Shown piece by piece: positions 26,813 to 36,099 of a stretch of 64,000 bases of DNA; position 1 is the stretch's first letter; each line of letters opens with the position of its first letter. A program made the translations under genes and the position numbers. The notes below the pieces were generated by a model. That model did no database searches and was not told the DNA's origin. It saw only the letters and a list, made by a program, of their open reading frames with translations. The DNA is from Dyadobacter alkalitolerans DSM 23607 (GTDB lineage Bacteria > Bacteroidota > Bacteroidia > Cytophagales > Spirosomataceae), in assembly GCF_000428845.1 (NCBI RefSeq), contig NZ_AUAS01000005.1, positions 248,001 to 312,000 of the forward strand, read 5' to 3'.

Positions 26813-28636
26813 ATGGATAATTTACAGGCCGCTGAAACAGAACCGGTTCAGAGTTTTGAAGGAATGGGTGCGACGTGCTACCCGGAAGGAGTTTATTACA
26901 GGGTGTGGGCGCCACACGCTGAAAGTGTTTCGGTAGTGGGGACTTTTAATGATTGGAAAGCAGATGCTAATCCCCTTTCACAAGAAGAAAACGGACATTG
27001 GGGTGCACTTATAGAGAATTCAAAAGAAGGTGATGAATACAAGTTTGTTTTGCAGACACCATCCGGAGAATTACACAGAAACGATCCTTACGCATTGAAA
27101 ATGACCAACTCGGCCGGAAACTGCGTGGTGTACAACCACGCAAGTTTCGATTGGCAGGATGTTGGTTTTCAAATCCCAAGCTGGCACGAGCTGGTTATAT
27201 ATGAGCTTCACGTAGGAACCTTCCATGTGAAGGAAGAAGGACAAATCGGAACATTATACACCGCTATTGAAAAGCTGCCATATCTAAAAGAAATGGGTTT
27301 CAACGCTGTTGAATTAATGCCCTGTTCTGAGTTTCCAGGATCGCGTTCGTGGGGATATAATCCAGCAAGTCCTTTCGCGATAGAATCGGACTACGGCGGC
27401 CCCGATGGCTTGAAAGCATTCGTGAAGGCAGCACATGAGGCCGGCATAGCCGTCATCCTGGACGTGGTATATAACCACTTCGGGCCTTCGGACCTGGACA
27501 TCTGGCAATTTGACGGATGGCATGAGAACGACGGCGGCGGCATTTACTTTTATAACGACTGGCGTGCAGAAACACCTTGGGGCAGCACCCGCCCGGATTA
27601 CGGCCGTGGTGAAGTAAGACAATACATTCATGACAATGCCATGATGTGGCTGCGCGAGTTCCGTGTAGATGGACTGAGAATGGATATGGTCCCTTACATA
27701 CGGAATGTGAAAGCAGACGGAAATCCTGGTAATGATATACCCGAGGGCATTTCGTTAATGCAGTGGATCAATAAAGACATTCGTGAATGTTATCCAAACT
27801 GCATAACCATTGCAGAAGATATGCATTCGCTGGACTTCATTACGGACTCTGTCGAAGATGGAGGCCTGGGCTACGGTTCTCAATGGGACGCCAGGTTCGT
27901 ACATTCGGTTCGTGAAGCCATTATCACCGCTAACGATCAGGACCGGAATATGGAGGATGTTGTTGAAGCGATTACACACCGTTACAATGAAGATTCCTTT
28001 CAACGCATTATTTATACGGAATCACACGACGAAGTGGCTAACGGTCAGGCGCGCGTGGCGGAAGAGATTGCAGATGGCGATGTAAATAATTGGTATTCTA
28101 AAAAACGCGCTGCTTTGGGCGTTGCGCTGGTGCTTACTTCACCAGGCATTCCGATGGTTTTCCAGGGACAACCCTTGTTAGAAGATAAATGGTTTTCCGA
28201 CAGCGACCCGATTGATTGGTCAAGACTGGAAAAATTCAGTGGATTTGCGACTTTACACCGTGATATGATCCATATGCGCCGGAACTGGTTCGGTGTAACA
28301 AAAGGGTTGCAAGGCCAGAACATCGAGATCATTCGGGCCGATAAGGACAAGAAAGTGATCGTGATGCACCGTTGGAGTGAAGGCGGGCCAAAAGACAGCG
28401 TTGTTGTCGTACTGAATTTTTCAATTGAAACATTCCATGACTATAAAGTTGGATTCCCGAGAGCCGGGAAATGGCACCTGCGATTCAACAGCGACAATGA
28501 ACAATATGATCCGGAATTTTCGCATCTGGGTGTGTTTGACATTGAAACAATGGATGGTGAATTTGACAGTATGTCGGCGCACGCCACATTGCAAATCCCG
28601 CCATATTCAGTGCTTGTATTCTCTCAGGAGGATTGA
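26813..28636 (+). CDS. glgB: GH13 alpha-glucan branching enzyme-like protein with CBM48
   Basis: 607 residues from the ATG at 26813; an earlier in-frame ATG at 26741 would overlap the dprA leader and adds non-family sequence. A CBM48 domain comes first (YYRVWAPHAESVSVVGTFND), then the GH13 barrel. The four regions are visible: DVVYNHFG, GLRMDMV (nucleophile Asp), IAEDM (acid Glu) and ESHDEV. Branching enzymes make alpha-1,6 links in glycogen. Other GH13 enzymes with CBM48, such as trehalohydrolases, share this layout, so the reaction is probable rather than certain. No other glycogen genes are nearby. Confidence 0.8.
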   Translation: MDNLQAAETEPVQSFEGMGATCYPEGVYYRVWAPHAESVSVVGTFNDWKADANPLSQEENGHWGALIENSKEGDEYKFVLQTPSGELHRNDPYALKMTNSAGNCVVYNHASFDWQDVGFQIPSWHELVIYELHVGTFHVKEEGQIGTLYTAIEKLPYLKEMGFNAVELMPCSEFPGSRSWGYNPASPFAIESDYGGPDGLKAFVKAAHEAGIAVILDVVYNHFGPSDLDIWQFDGWHENDGGGIYFYNDWRAETPWGSTRPDYGRGEVRQYIHDNAMMWLREFRVDGLRMDMVPYIRNVKADGNPGNDIPEGISLMQWINKDIRECYPNCITIAEDMHSLDFITDSVEDGGLGYGSQWDARFVHSVREAIITANDQDRNMEDVVEAITHRYNEDSFQRIIYTESHDEVANGQARVAEEIADGDVNNWYSKKRAALGVALVLTSPGIPMVFQGQPLLEDKWFSDSDPIDWSRLEKFSGFATLHRDMIHMRRNWFGVTKGLQGQNIEIIRADKDKKVIVMHRWSEGGPKDSVVVVLNFSIETFHDYKVGFPRAGKWHLRFNSDNEQYDPEFSHLGVFDIETMDGEFDSMSAHATLQIPPYSVLVFSQED

Positions 28637-28657
28637 TTATAAACCTATGATAAATGC

Positions 28658-28684
28658 AAAAGACCGGCTCATCACCGGTCTTTT
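28658..28684. terminator. Bidirectional terminator between glgB and lepB
   Basis: AAAAGACCGG and CCGGTCTTTT pair around a CTCATCA loop, with more T after it. It sits just outside the lepB stop at 28688. Confidence 0.9.
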
Positions 28685-28687
28685 TTG

Positions 28688-29866
28688 CTATTCAATAATC
28701 CTGAAAATTCTGTCCCAGCGTATTTTATTTACAAAACTAACGGGATCAGGATCCAGTGACATCCATACAAAAACTGCTTTTCCAACAATGTGGTCTTTGG
28801 GCACAAATCCCCAATATCTTGAATCGGCTGAATTGTGCCGGTTATCGCCCATCATGAAATAGTAATCCTGCTTAAATGTGTAATTGGTTAGCACTTTTCC
28901 ATTTTGAAGGATTTTGCCATCCTTAATCTCTACGTTATCATTGCCATCGTGATTTCTGATTACCTCACCATAAACCGCGATGTTCAGGGGAGACAATGGA
29001 ACGGTCATTCCTTCTTTCGGCACAATGATAGGGCCATAATTATCTTTATTCCAATACATTAAATCCGTCTTAGGAAAAAGAAAAGGTTCTTTAAGTCCCT
29101 TGCTGCTGTAAATAGGCTCAATCTTTTTGACAAAATCAAAACTATTTAATTTCTCAGCTATCGTGCTCGTTGTCTTGATAATGTAGCCCGACTGATCATT
29201 GGAAGCAATGGTATCGTTAAACGTTTCCGTGAATTGGGAGAAGTCCGTAATGCCATTTTTGCGAAACACATTTTGTTCGTTCACCGGCGTTGATGTGGAC
29301 ACAAAATATTCACTCTGCATCCGGACCGGATTCTTTTGCGCTGCCCCATTCACATACACCTGGCCACCCTTTACTTCGAGCTTATCCCCTGCGATAGCAA
29401 CACATCTTTTGATATAATTGGACCTCAGATCCAGCGGATGCGGATGCAGGTCCGGCAGCACGGAACTGTATTTATCATATGCATTGGGATGCTCCACCGG
29501 TAAATTAAAAACCACCACATCGCCCCGTTTCACATCCGCAAATCCCGGAAGCCGGTATTGTGGCAGCTGTATCCAATCCAGGTAAGACGAAATTTTCGTA
29601 CCCCAGATCGTTTGATGCGTGAGCGGCATTTGCAATGGTGTAACGGGTGTGGTTGTGCCATAATGCAGCCTGCTCACAAACAGATAATCGCCTACCAAAA
29701 GCGAATTCTCCATGGAAGATGTGGGAATAACAAAAGCGCTGAAAAATAGCCAACGGATCAATGTAGCCGCAATAACCGCGAATAGCACAGAATCCAGCCA
29801 TTCCCGGAATGCAGATTTTTTTAGTTTATCTTGTTGTGGTTTTTCAGGAATAGAAGTGACAGACAT
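28688..29866 (-). CDS. lepB: Signal peptidase I, second copy of a tandem pair
   Basis: 392 residues, long for LepB because of a Bacteroidota-type insertion between the catalytic boxes. One N-terminal membrane helix (about 27-45) anchors it. The catalytic dyad is Ser51 (PTSSMENSL) and Lys153 (YIKRCVAIAG), and the last conserved box is GDNRHNSADSRYWGFVP. It removes signal peptides from exported proteins. It lies downstream of the paralogue, 138 bp apart with a terminator between, so it probably has its own promoter. Confidence 0.93.
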   Translation of the reverse strand: MSVTSIPEKPQQDKLKKSAFREWLDSVLFAVIAATLIRWLFFSAFVIPTSSMENSLLVGDYLFVSRLHYGTTTPVTPLQMPLTHQTIWGTKISSYLDWIQLPQYRLPGFADVKRGDVVVFNLPVEHPNAYDKYSSVLPDLHPHPLDLRSNYIKRCVAIAGDKLEVKGGQVYVNGAAQKNPVRMQSEYFVSTSTPVNEQNVFRKNGITDFSQFTETFNDTIASNDQSGYIIKTTSTIAEKLNSFDFVKKIEPIYSSKGLKEPFLFPKTDLMYWNKDNYGPIIVPKEGMTVPLSPLNIAVYGEVIRNHDGNDNVEIKDGKILQNGKVLTNYTFKQDYYFMMGDNRHNSADSRYWGFVPKDHIVGKAVFVWMSLDPDPVSFVNKIRWDRIFRIIE

Positions 29867-29949
29867 AATGCCGAACTATAAATTTTTGGCAATATAATGC
29901 TTATCTTAATAACAAGTTAAGAGTTATATAATGTTTATTTATATATTAA

Positions 29950-29978
29950 AAAAATAGGGAGCACAAATGCGCTCCCTA
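29950..29978 (-). terminator. Terminator after the upstream lepB
   Basis: TAGGGAGC and GCTCCCTA pair around an 8-nt loop. On the minus strand the stem is followed by TTTTTTT. Confidence 0.88.
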
Positions 29979-30004
29979 CCATTTCAATGTATAATGTCTC
30001 CTGC

Positions 30005-31141
30005 TTAGTTGATCACACGGAACAAACGGTTCCATCTGATTTTGTTAAAGAAGCTCGTTGGACTTGGATCGATGGACATCCAGACGAAAACCGCCTTGCC
30101 TACAATGTGATCCATCGGCACAAATCCCCAATAGCGCGAATCAGCCGAATTATGACGGTTATCCCCCATCATGAAATAGTAATCCTGCTTAAATGTGTAG
30201 CTTGTAATAGCCTTACCAGCCACTTTCAAAGATTTTTCATCAAACTCCACGCCTTCCAGTCCTTCGTAATTCTTGATAACAGGACCATATGTTGCAAGAT
30301 TTTCAGGAGTCAGCTGGACGGTCGCCCCTTCTTTGGGGACGGTGATGGGGCCGTAATTATCGCGGTTCCATTTGAACAAAGAGGAATTCGGATACAGCAT
30401 TGGCTCGCTGATGTCCTTGGATGATTTAACCAATGTAATGCCTTTTACAAAATCATAGGCTTTCAGTTTAGCCGCGATTTCCACAGTTGTGAAAACCAGG
30501 TAACCCATTTGGTCATTGGAAGGAATTGTATCATTAAAGCTCTCGGTATAAGCATTGTACTCCGAGATGCCGTTTTCCTTGAATACTTTTTCCTCATTCA
30601 CAGAAGTCGTCGTTGCAACAAAATATTCATTCTCCATGCGAACCGGATTTTCCACCGCAGTGCCATTGGCATAAACCTGCAAATCTCTCACTTCCAGCTT
30701 ATCACCGGGCAATCCCATGCAACGCTTGATGTAATTTGTTTTCAAATCAACCGGATGTTGTAATTCGGGCGGATAGTTGAAAACAACAACGTCTCCCCTT
30801 TTCACTTCGCTGAAACCAGGCAGGCGATATTGTGGCAATTGAATAGCATCTGAATAGGAAGGAATGCTGGTTCCCCATATCGTTTGATGTGTTAATGGCA
30901 CTTGCAAGGGCGTTTTAGGCGTCCTGGTGCCATAATGCAGCTTGCTGACAAACAAGAAATCACCTACCAAAAGGCTGTTCTCCATGGATGGCGTCGGGAT
31001 TGTGAAGGCTTCGAAAAACAACCAACGGATCAGGGTCGCGGCAACAACAGCAAAAAGTATGGAATCGAACCATTCCCTGACCGGCGATTTTCTTTTGCCG
31101 GTATGAGCAGTTCGGGAAGTCATTTCTTTATTAATAGCCAT
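30005..31141 (-). CDS. lepB: Signal peptidase I, first copy of a tandem pair
   Basis: 378 residues, clearly a paralogue of the downstream copy over its whole length, with one N-terminal membrane helix. The dyad is Ser52 (PTPSMENSLLVGD) and Lys139 (NYIKRCMGLPGDKLEV), and the last box is GDNRHNSADSRYWGFVP. It is the fifth gene of the parA-parB-DUF5683-dapB-lepB block, 32 bp after dapB, and is closed by its own terminator at 29950. Confidence 0.94.
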   Translation of the reverse strand: MAINKEMTSRTAHTGKRKSPVREWFDSILFAVVAATLIRWLFFEAFTIPTPSMENSLLVGDFLFVSKLHYGTRTPKTPLQVPLTHQTIWGTSIPSYSDAIQLPQYRLPGFSEVKRGDVVVFNYPPELQHPVDLKTNYIKRCMGLPGDKLEVRDLQVYANGTAVENPVRMENEYFVATTTSVNEEKVFKENGISEYNAYTESFNDTIPSNDQMGYLVFTTVEIAAKLKAYDFVKGITLVKSSKDISEPMLYPNSSLFKWNRDNYGPITVPKEGATVQLTPENLATYGPVIKNYEGLEGVEFDEKSLKVAGKAITSYTFKQDYYFMMGDNRHNSADSRYWGFVPMDHIVGKAVFVWMSIDPSPTSFFNKIRWNRLFRVIN

Positions 31142-31173
31142 GCTATAATCAATTGATAGTTAAGAGTTTATAT

Positions 31174-31887
31174 TTAGATTTTCAGAAGATCATTCATTCC
31201 AAAAACACCATTTCTGCCGGGAAGCCATTCGGCCGAAACCACCGCCCCTAATGCAAAACCGGCGCGACTGTGTGCAGTATGTGAAATTTCAATGGTATCC
31301 ACTTCCGACTCGTAGCGTACAATGTGCGTTCCGGGCACTTCGCCCTCCCTTTTGGAAGTAATTTGCAGGTAACCGCTTTCCGTTTCAGGAGCCAGTTTCC
31401 AGCCTTCCAGGTTGTCGATTTCGTCTGTAATCGCTTCCGCTAGTGTGATTGCTGTGCCGCTGGGCGCGTCCAGCTTGTGAATGTGGTGGATTTCGGTCAT
31501 GTATTGCTCGTAACCATGTCCGTTCATCAGCCTGGCCAGCTGACGGTTGAGGCGAAAGAAGAGGTTTACACCAATGCTGTAATTGGAAGCATAAAAGAAA
31601 GCACCGTTTTGCTGCACACAAAGCTTTTCAATCTCTGCCCGGTGTTCGAGCCAGCCGGTTGTGCCGCTTACTACGGGCCAGCCTTTTTTCAAACAGTATG
31701 TAATATTGTGATAGGCAGCTTCGGGAGCACTAAATTCAATGGCAACATCCACATCGGCAGGTTGCAATGCATCCATTTCCGAGCGGTTATCAATGTCAAT
31801 TTTCCCTACGATTGAATGTCCTCTTTCGAGTGCAATCTTTTCAATCGTCTTTCCCATCTTTCCATATCCCAATAATAAAATCCTCAT
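31174..31887 (-). CDS. dapB: 4-hydroxy-tetrahydrodipicolinate reductase
   Basis: 237 residues. The Rossmann motif (LLGYGKMGKTIE) is at the N-terminus, and the substrate and catalytic segment EIHHIHKLDAPSGTA holds the His-His pair and the Lys. It reduces the dihydrodipicolinate intermediate in lysine and diaminopimelate synthesis. It lies between DUF5683 and lepB in a block conserved in Bacteroidota; the gap to DUF5683 is 25 bp. Confidence 0.95.
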   Translation of the reverse strand: MRILLLGYGKMGKTIEKIALERGHSIVGKIDIDNRSEMDALQPADVDVAIEFSAPEAAYHNITYCLKKGWPVVSGTTGWLEHRAEIEKLCVQQNGAFFYASNYSIGVNLFFRLNRQLARLMNGHGYEQYMTEIHHIHKLDAPSGTAITLAEAITDEIDNLEGWKLAPETESGYLQITSKREGEVPGTHIVRYESEVDTIEISHTAHSRAGFALGAVVSAEWLPGRNGVFGMNDLLKI

Positions 31888-31912
31888 TAACGTAAATTTA
31901 TTCTGTACTAAA

Positions 31913-32608
31913 CTATTTTAGGTTAAAAACCAGCCTAACCCCGGGTGTCGGCGTCAGCATGGCAGGTTGGTTCAGTTTCGGCTCAACTCTTAAGGTAAGG
32001 TCTTCCGACAAATCGAATGTCTTCAAATGTGCCGCCACGTTCGCCTCGACGATGGATAATGTATAGATCAAACCCGACACAATTAAAGCGAAACCCCGGT
32101 TGCGTCGCCAGTAATTTTTGCCTCTCGCAGCCTGGTCACGCGTTGCTACGGTCATTTCACTGTTTGTATTCAACAAATTGCGAACCCGTATCGCCTTGGT
32201 TGAATCCGGTGTTAAGCCTTTTTTTATGCTTCCGTAAGTCGGACTATTTGGATCAAGATCATAAAAGGATCTGTAAGTGTCCAGGTAATCGTGATATTTC
32301 AGGGAGTTGAGATAATAAGCATACAATCCGCCCCCGAACGCAATGTAAACGATAGGAAGTTTCCAGTAATCGCGGTTATAGATCTGCCCTCCTCCCGGAA
32401 TCAATGCAAGCCTTGTCGCCGTTTTTGGGACCGGGAAAAACTTCTTTTCTTTTTTCTTCCCTGTCAGTGAATCTATTTCGCCAATCAGCGTGCTATCTGT
32501 TGTGATAATTTGCGCCTCACCGCGTTGCAATGTGTCCTTTTTTGATTTTTGTGCGATTGCTTCCACTGAAAACAACACCAATGCGAGAAGCCAAAACCAG
32601 TTTTTCAA
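31913..32608 (-). CDS. DUF5683 domain protein
   Basis: 231 residues with a signal peptide (MKNWFWLLALVLFSVEAIAQ). The DUF5683 core contains LIPGGGQIYNRDYWKLPIVY and two hydrophobic stretches (YIAFGGGLYAYYLNS, and GFALIVSGLIYTLSIVEANV), so it is likely in the envelope. The family is restricted to Bacteroidota and its role is unknown. Its start is 2 bp after the parB stop, so it is co-translated with the partition genes. Confidence 0.85.
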   Translation of the reverse strand: MKNWFWLLALVLFSVEAIAQKSKKDTLQRGEAQIITTDSTLIGEIDSLTGKKKEKKFFPVPKTATRLALIPGGGQIYNRDYWKLPIVYIAFGGGLYAYYLNSLKYHDYLDTYRSFYDLDPNSPTYGSIKKGLTPDSTKAIRVRNLLNTNSEMTVATRDQAARGKNYWRRNRGFALIVSGLIYTLSIVEANVAAHLKTFDLSEDLTLRVEPKLNQPAMLTPTPGVRLVFNLK

Positions 32609-32610
32609 TC

Positions 32611-33543
32611 TTATTTAAATTTCAGTGTTTCCAGAATCTTTTTGAGCTCGTCCTGAGAAGCAAAGGGGATCTTAATTTCACCTTTGTTATCATTATTGCT
32701 TTTTACGGAAACCTTAGCCCCGAAAAAGGACGATAATTGAAACTGTAACGACTTAATTTCTTGATTAATTGTTGCCTGTTTTTTGCTCGCAAACGAGATA
32801 TTACTCATCATTCCCAGCTTTCTGACCTCCTCTTCCACTTTTCGCACCGACCAGCCCTCTTCAATTATTTTGTTAAAAATCTTTAATTGACTCTGATCGC
32901 TGTTAATGGTGATAATCGCACGTGCATGCCCCATGCTGATCTGGTTGTCACGAAGCGCAGCCTGGATCACCGGCGGCAGTTTCAGCAAACGGATATAGTT
33001 GTTCACCGTCGTGCGGTTCTTGCCCACGCGAACGCCCAGTTCTTCCTGTTTGAGATTACATTCCAAAATAAGCCTCTGATAGCTGAGCGCAATTTCGATC
33101 GAGTTCAGGTTTTCCCGCTGAATGTTCTCGATCAGTGCCATTTCCAGCATTTGCTGGTCATTGGCAGTCCTTATATAGGCAGGAATGGCAGTCATTCCAA
33201 TAGATCGGGAAGCCTGCAAACGCCTTTCACCGGAGATTAGCTGATAGCTGTCTTCGGACAATTGTCTTACGGTAATGGGTTGGATAATGCCCTGAACGCG
33301 AATAGAATCCGCTAATTCCTGCAAGGATTCCTGATCGAATTTCGTGCGGGGCTGGTAAGGATTGGCCTCGATAAGGCTAACATCAATTTCGCTCATCGAA
33401 CCCACGACGTCCGTGGCAGACGGTCGCTCCTTGGTACGATGCGTATTTACTTTTTCAGAATCCTGAAGAAGCGCTCCGAGGCCTCTTCCCAATCCTGTCA
33501 TTTTCTTGGCTTTACTGTTCTCCATTGCTTTCTCGCTATTCAA
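32611..33543 (-). CDS. parB: Chromosome partition protein ParB
   Basis: 310 residues. The N-terminal CTP-binding domain holds ANPYQPRTKFDQ and the ISGERRLQASR box, a central HTH follows (NRTTVNNYIRLLKLPPVIQ), and a C-terminal dimer domain closes the protein. ParB binds parS, slides as a CTP clamp and works with ParA in origin segregation. The N-terminal 17 residues (MNSEKAMENSKAKKMTG) allow a start at a later Met. It follows parA by 7 bp. Confidence 0.95.
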   Translation of the reverse strand: MNSEKAMENSKAKKMTGLGRGLGALLQDSEKVNTHRTKERPSATDVVGSMSEIDVSLIEANPYQPRTKFDQESLQELADSIRVQGIIQPITVRQLSEDSYQLISGERRLQASRSIGMTAIPAYIRTANDQQMLEMALIENIQRENLNSIEIALSYQRLILECNLKQEELGVRVGKNRTTVNNYIRLLKLPPVIQAALRDNQISMGHARAIITINSDQSQLKIFNKIIEEGWSVRKVEEEVRKLGMMSNISFASKKQATINQEIKSLQFQLSSFFGAKVSVKSNNDNKGEIKIPFASQDELKKILETLKFK

Positions 33544-33550
33544 TCATTTA

Positions 33551-34348
33551 TCAGTTTACACCCATCGACCTGTCAGAGGACAGCAAACCATTTTTACTGA
33601 GAATTTCACGGGCCAGATTCAAATAGCTCACCGCTCCCTTGCTGTCTGCATCCTGCGCCATCACGGGGATTCCGTAGCTTGGCGCCTCGCTGATGCGTAC
33701 ATTTCGAGGGATAATGGTGTTGAAAACCAGGGATTCAAAATGGCTGGTCACCTCGTTCACAACCTGGTTGGAAAGCCGGAGCCGCAGGTCATACATGGTG
33801 AGCAGGATGCCTTCAATGATCAATCCCGTATTAAGCCGGGACTGGATAATGGTGATGGTATTCAACAACTTACCCAATCCTTCCAATGCAAAATATTCAC
33901 ATTGAACAGGGATAATGACCGAATCGGCCGCGGTAAGGCTGTTGATCGTGATAAGCCCTAGCGAGGGCGAACAGTCTATAATGATAAAATCGTAATCTTC
34001 GCGAATCTCGGCAATGGCATCTTTCATGCGCTGCTCGCGGTTTTTGAGATTGATCATCTCTATTTCCGCGCCTACGAGATCAATGTGTGAGGGTAATAAA
34101 TTTAAATTCGGAAAATCGGTTTCCAGGATAATGTCCGCCGTTTTCGCCTGCTCCACCATGCATTCGTAAATGCTGTTTTCCATCTCCTGCGGATTGAAAC
34201 CAAGTCCGGAAGTTGAATTGGCCTGTGGGTCAGCGTCTATGATAAGCGTACGGAATTCAAGCGCCGCCAGACTAGCCGCCAGATTAATGGCAGTTGTCGT
34301 TTTTCCTACTCCTCCCTTTTGGTTTGCAATTGCAATTACTTTGCCCAT
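33551..34348 (-). CDS. parA: Chromosome partition ATPase ParA
   Basis: 265 residues from the ATG at 34348 (MGKVIAIANQKGGVGKTTTA). An ATG nine codons upstream (34375) is possible. The deviant Walker A motif KGGVGKTT, the Walker A' segment DADPQANSTSG and the Walker B IIIDCSPSLG mark the ParA/Soj family. It uses ATP-dependent DNA binding to move ParB-parS complexes. It heads the operon that continues into parB, DUF5683, dapB and lepB. Confidence 0.95.
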   Translation of the reverse strand: MGKVIAIANQKGGVGKTTTAINLAASLAALEFRTLIIDADPQANSTSGLGFNPQEMENSIYECMVEQAKTADIILETDFPNLNLLPSHIDLVGAEIEMINLKNREQRMKDAIAEIREDYDFIIIDCSPSLGLITINSLTAADSVIIPVQCEYFALEGLGKLLNTITIIQSRLNTGLIIEGILLTMYDLRLRLSNQVVNEVTSHFESLVFNTIIPRNVRISEAPSYGIPVMAQDADSKGAVSYLNLAREILSKNGLLSSDRSMGVN

Positions 34349-34407
34349 GTATTCATTTGAGTTACCCAAGGTCAAATTTCTATTATTCGGGGCAATTCAC
34401 CAAAAAA

Positions 34408-34416
34408 TGTTCCACG
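34408..34416 (+). promoter_or_regulatory. parS-like half site upstream of parA
   Basis: TGTTCCACG resembles the left half of the parS palindrome (TGTTTCACG with one change). The right half is absent. Confidence 0.25.
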
Positions 34417-34509
34417 GACTTTTAAATAAATCAGTCAAGTACCTGATGACCAAGCTATTAATAAAGATTATTATTTAATTAAAAATAAAAACAAGGCAGT
34501 TTTGGGAAG

Positions 34510-34518
34510 TGTTTCACG
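34510..34518 (+). promoter_or_regulatory. Second parS-like half site
   Basis: TGTTTCACG matches the left half of parS exactly, but the following bases (CCCAGAC) do not complete the palindrome. It overlaps the end of the radical SAM gene. Confidence 0.25.
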
Positions 34519-35593
34519 CCCAGACCTGCGTTCCTTCGGTGCAGTTTTTACACATTTCGATCTCCGAACGTGAGCGGATCAGTGATGCCCGGAAGTCGCT
34601 GTATTTTTTGCCTTTCCAAAGCTGCCGGAAGGTTTCGCGCTTCATATCACCGAGCTGATATTCGGCGTCTTTGTCGAAGCAGCAAGGCACCACGGCACCA
34701 TCCCAGGTGATCACGCACGAATGCCACATCTTCCAGCAATGGTCTACAAATTTGTTTTTGATTGAATAGCGGCCGCTTTCGGCTTTTTCGTAGCGGGAAT
34801 ATTTGTCAATGGTCGGGATAAGGTCCGAACCTTCTTCGTAATCATAGATCTGAGCCGTTTTCAAACCCACTTCATCCACACCCATTTCCTCAGCCAGTTT
34901 CTTTACATCTTCAATCTGGTGCTCATTCGGTTTCACCACCAAAAACTGGAAAATCACATGCGGCGTGGCCGATTTCAGCTCTTTTTTCCATTTGATAATG
35001 TTGCGAGTCCCTTCCAGAACCTTTTCCAGATTCCCGCCAATGCGATATTGCTGGTAAACGTCCTGCGTGGTGCCGTCAATGGAAATGATCAAACGATCCA
35101 AACCGGACTCCACGGTTTTCTTCGCTTTTTCGTCCGTCAGATAATGTGCATTCGTGGAAGTAGCCGTATAAATGCCTTTGTCATGCGCGTATTGGACCAG
35201 TTCGAAAAATTTTGGGTGCAAATAGGGCTCGCCCTGGAAGTAAAAAATCAGGTATAATAATGTATCGGCAAGCTCGTCAATGGTCTTTTTGTATAATTTC
35301 TCTTCCATCATTCCCGTCGGGCGTGTGAAGGACCGCAGGCCGCTTGGGCACTCCGGACAGCGTAAATTACAGGAAGTGGTGGGTTCGAAAGAAATTGCGA
35401 TCGGCATGCCCCAGTGGACCGGGTTACCCGTTGCTTTTGAATAAAAATAACTGCTTAGTATCTGGATGGCGTTCCAGGCCCTTTTGGGAGTGACCTTGGA
35501 CATCAGGTTCAGGCCATCTTTAAAATTTTTATTCATTATTTGTGGCTTTGGGCGACTGGCAAATGCTAGCAGCCTATTAATCAGGGAAATCAA
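34514..35593 (-). CDS. Radical SAM protein with SPASM domain
   Basis: 359 residues. The CX3CX2C cluster motif (TSCNLRCPECPSG) binds the SAM-cleaving 4Fe-4S cluster. A C-terminal SPASM-type region has further cysteines (CWKMWHSC, VVPCCFDKDAEY, CKNC) for auxiliary clusters. Similar Bacteroidota proteins are annotated as Fe-S oxidoreductases; the substrate is unknown. There is no peptide-precursor gene beside it, so a RiPP role is not supported. It is read in the same direction as lrp, 20 bp downstream of the lrp stop, and is likely expressed with it. Confidence 0.85.
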   Translation of the reverse strand: MISLINRLLAFASRPKPQIMNKNFKDGLNLMSKVTPKRAWNAIQILSSYFYSKATGNPVHWGMPIAISFEPTTSCNLRCPECPSGLRSFTRPTGMMEEKLYKKTIDELADTLLYLIFYFQGEPYLHPKFFELVQYAHDKGIYTATSTNAHYLTDEKAKKTVESGLDRLIISIDGTTQDVYQQYRIGGNLEKVLEGTRNIIKWKKELKSATPHVIFQFLVVKPNEHQIEDVKKLAEEMGVDEVGLKTAQIYDYEEGSDLIPTIDKYSRYEKAESGRYSIKNKFVDHCWKMWHSCVITWDGAVVPCCFDKDAEYQLGDMKRETFRQLWKGKKYSDFRASLIRSRSEIEMCKNCTEGTQVWA

Positions 35594-35613
35594 AAAGAAA
35601 TGTTGCAGCCTTG

Positions 35614-36075
35614 CTACACCACCGAGATTCCCGTCGTGTACTTGATTTCGGAAATTACGAAATAACTGCTGATGTGTAACACACTTTTCAAGGCAGAAAG
35701 TTTGTGCTGGTAAAATTGATTGTATGCCTCGGCATCTTCCACGATCACTTTCAGCATATAATCAAAGTTTCCCGAAACGACCGAACATTCGAGCACTTCG
35801 CTCATTTTTACAATCGCCTGGTTGAAATCCTCGAAGCTTTCCTTCCGCTGTTTATCTAATGTTACATTGCAGTAAACCACCAGCGCTTTACCCAGCTTGC
35901 GCCGGTTAAGTAGGCAAACATACTTATCAATGATGCCTTCTTTTTCCAGCTTGCGGATCCGCTCGTGAACGGGCGTCACCGACAAATTAATCCTGCTCGC
36001 TATCTCCTTGATTGTCAATTGAGAATCGGTTTGCAGCAAATCCATTATTTTACGATCCGTGAGGTCAGGTTGCAT
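35614..36075 (-). CDS. Lrp/AsnC family transcriptional regulator
   Basis: 153 residues from the ATG at 36075 (MQPDLTDRKIMDLLQTDSQL). The longer frame to 36186 adds 37 residues across the promoter region. An N-terminal winged HTH (TIKEIASRINLSVTPVHERI) precedes the RAM ligand-binding domain (about 65-150). Lrp-type proteins sense amino acids. It is divergent from alanine dehydrogenase, and its leader holds a good inverted repeat (36100-36140), so it probably controls ald and itself. Confidence 0.9.
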   Translation of the reverse strand: MQPDLTDRKIMDLLQTDSQLTIKEIASRINLSVTPVHERIRKLEKEGIIDKYVCLLNRRKLGKALVVYCNVTLDKQRKESFEDFNQAIVKMSEVLECSVVSGNFDYMLKVIVEDAEAYNQFYQHKLSALKSVLHISSYFVISEIKYTTGISVV

Positions 36076-36099
36076 ACAGTTTTTTTTATTACCCGGTCT

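Noticed and set aside
30005-31141. The tandem lepB pair as a recent duplication with a pseudogene
   Set aside because: Both copies keep catalytic Ser and Lys and all boxes, and differ through most of their length, so they are old and both look functional.
34400-34520. A full parS site upstream of parA
   Set aside because: Only half sites match; the inverted half of the 16-bp palindrome is absent in both places.
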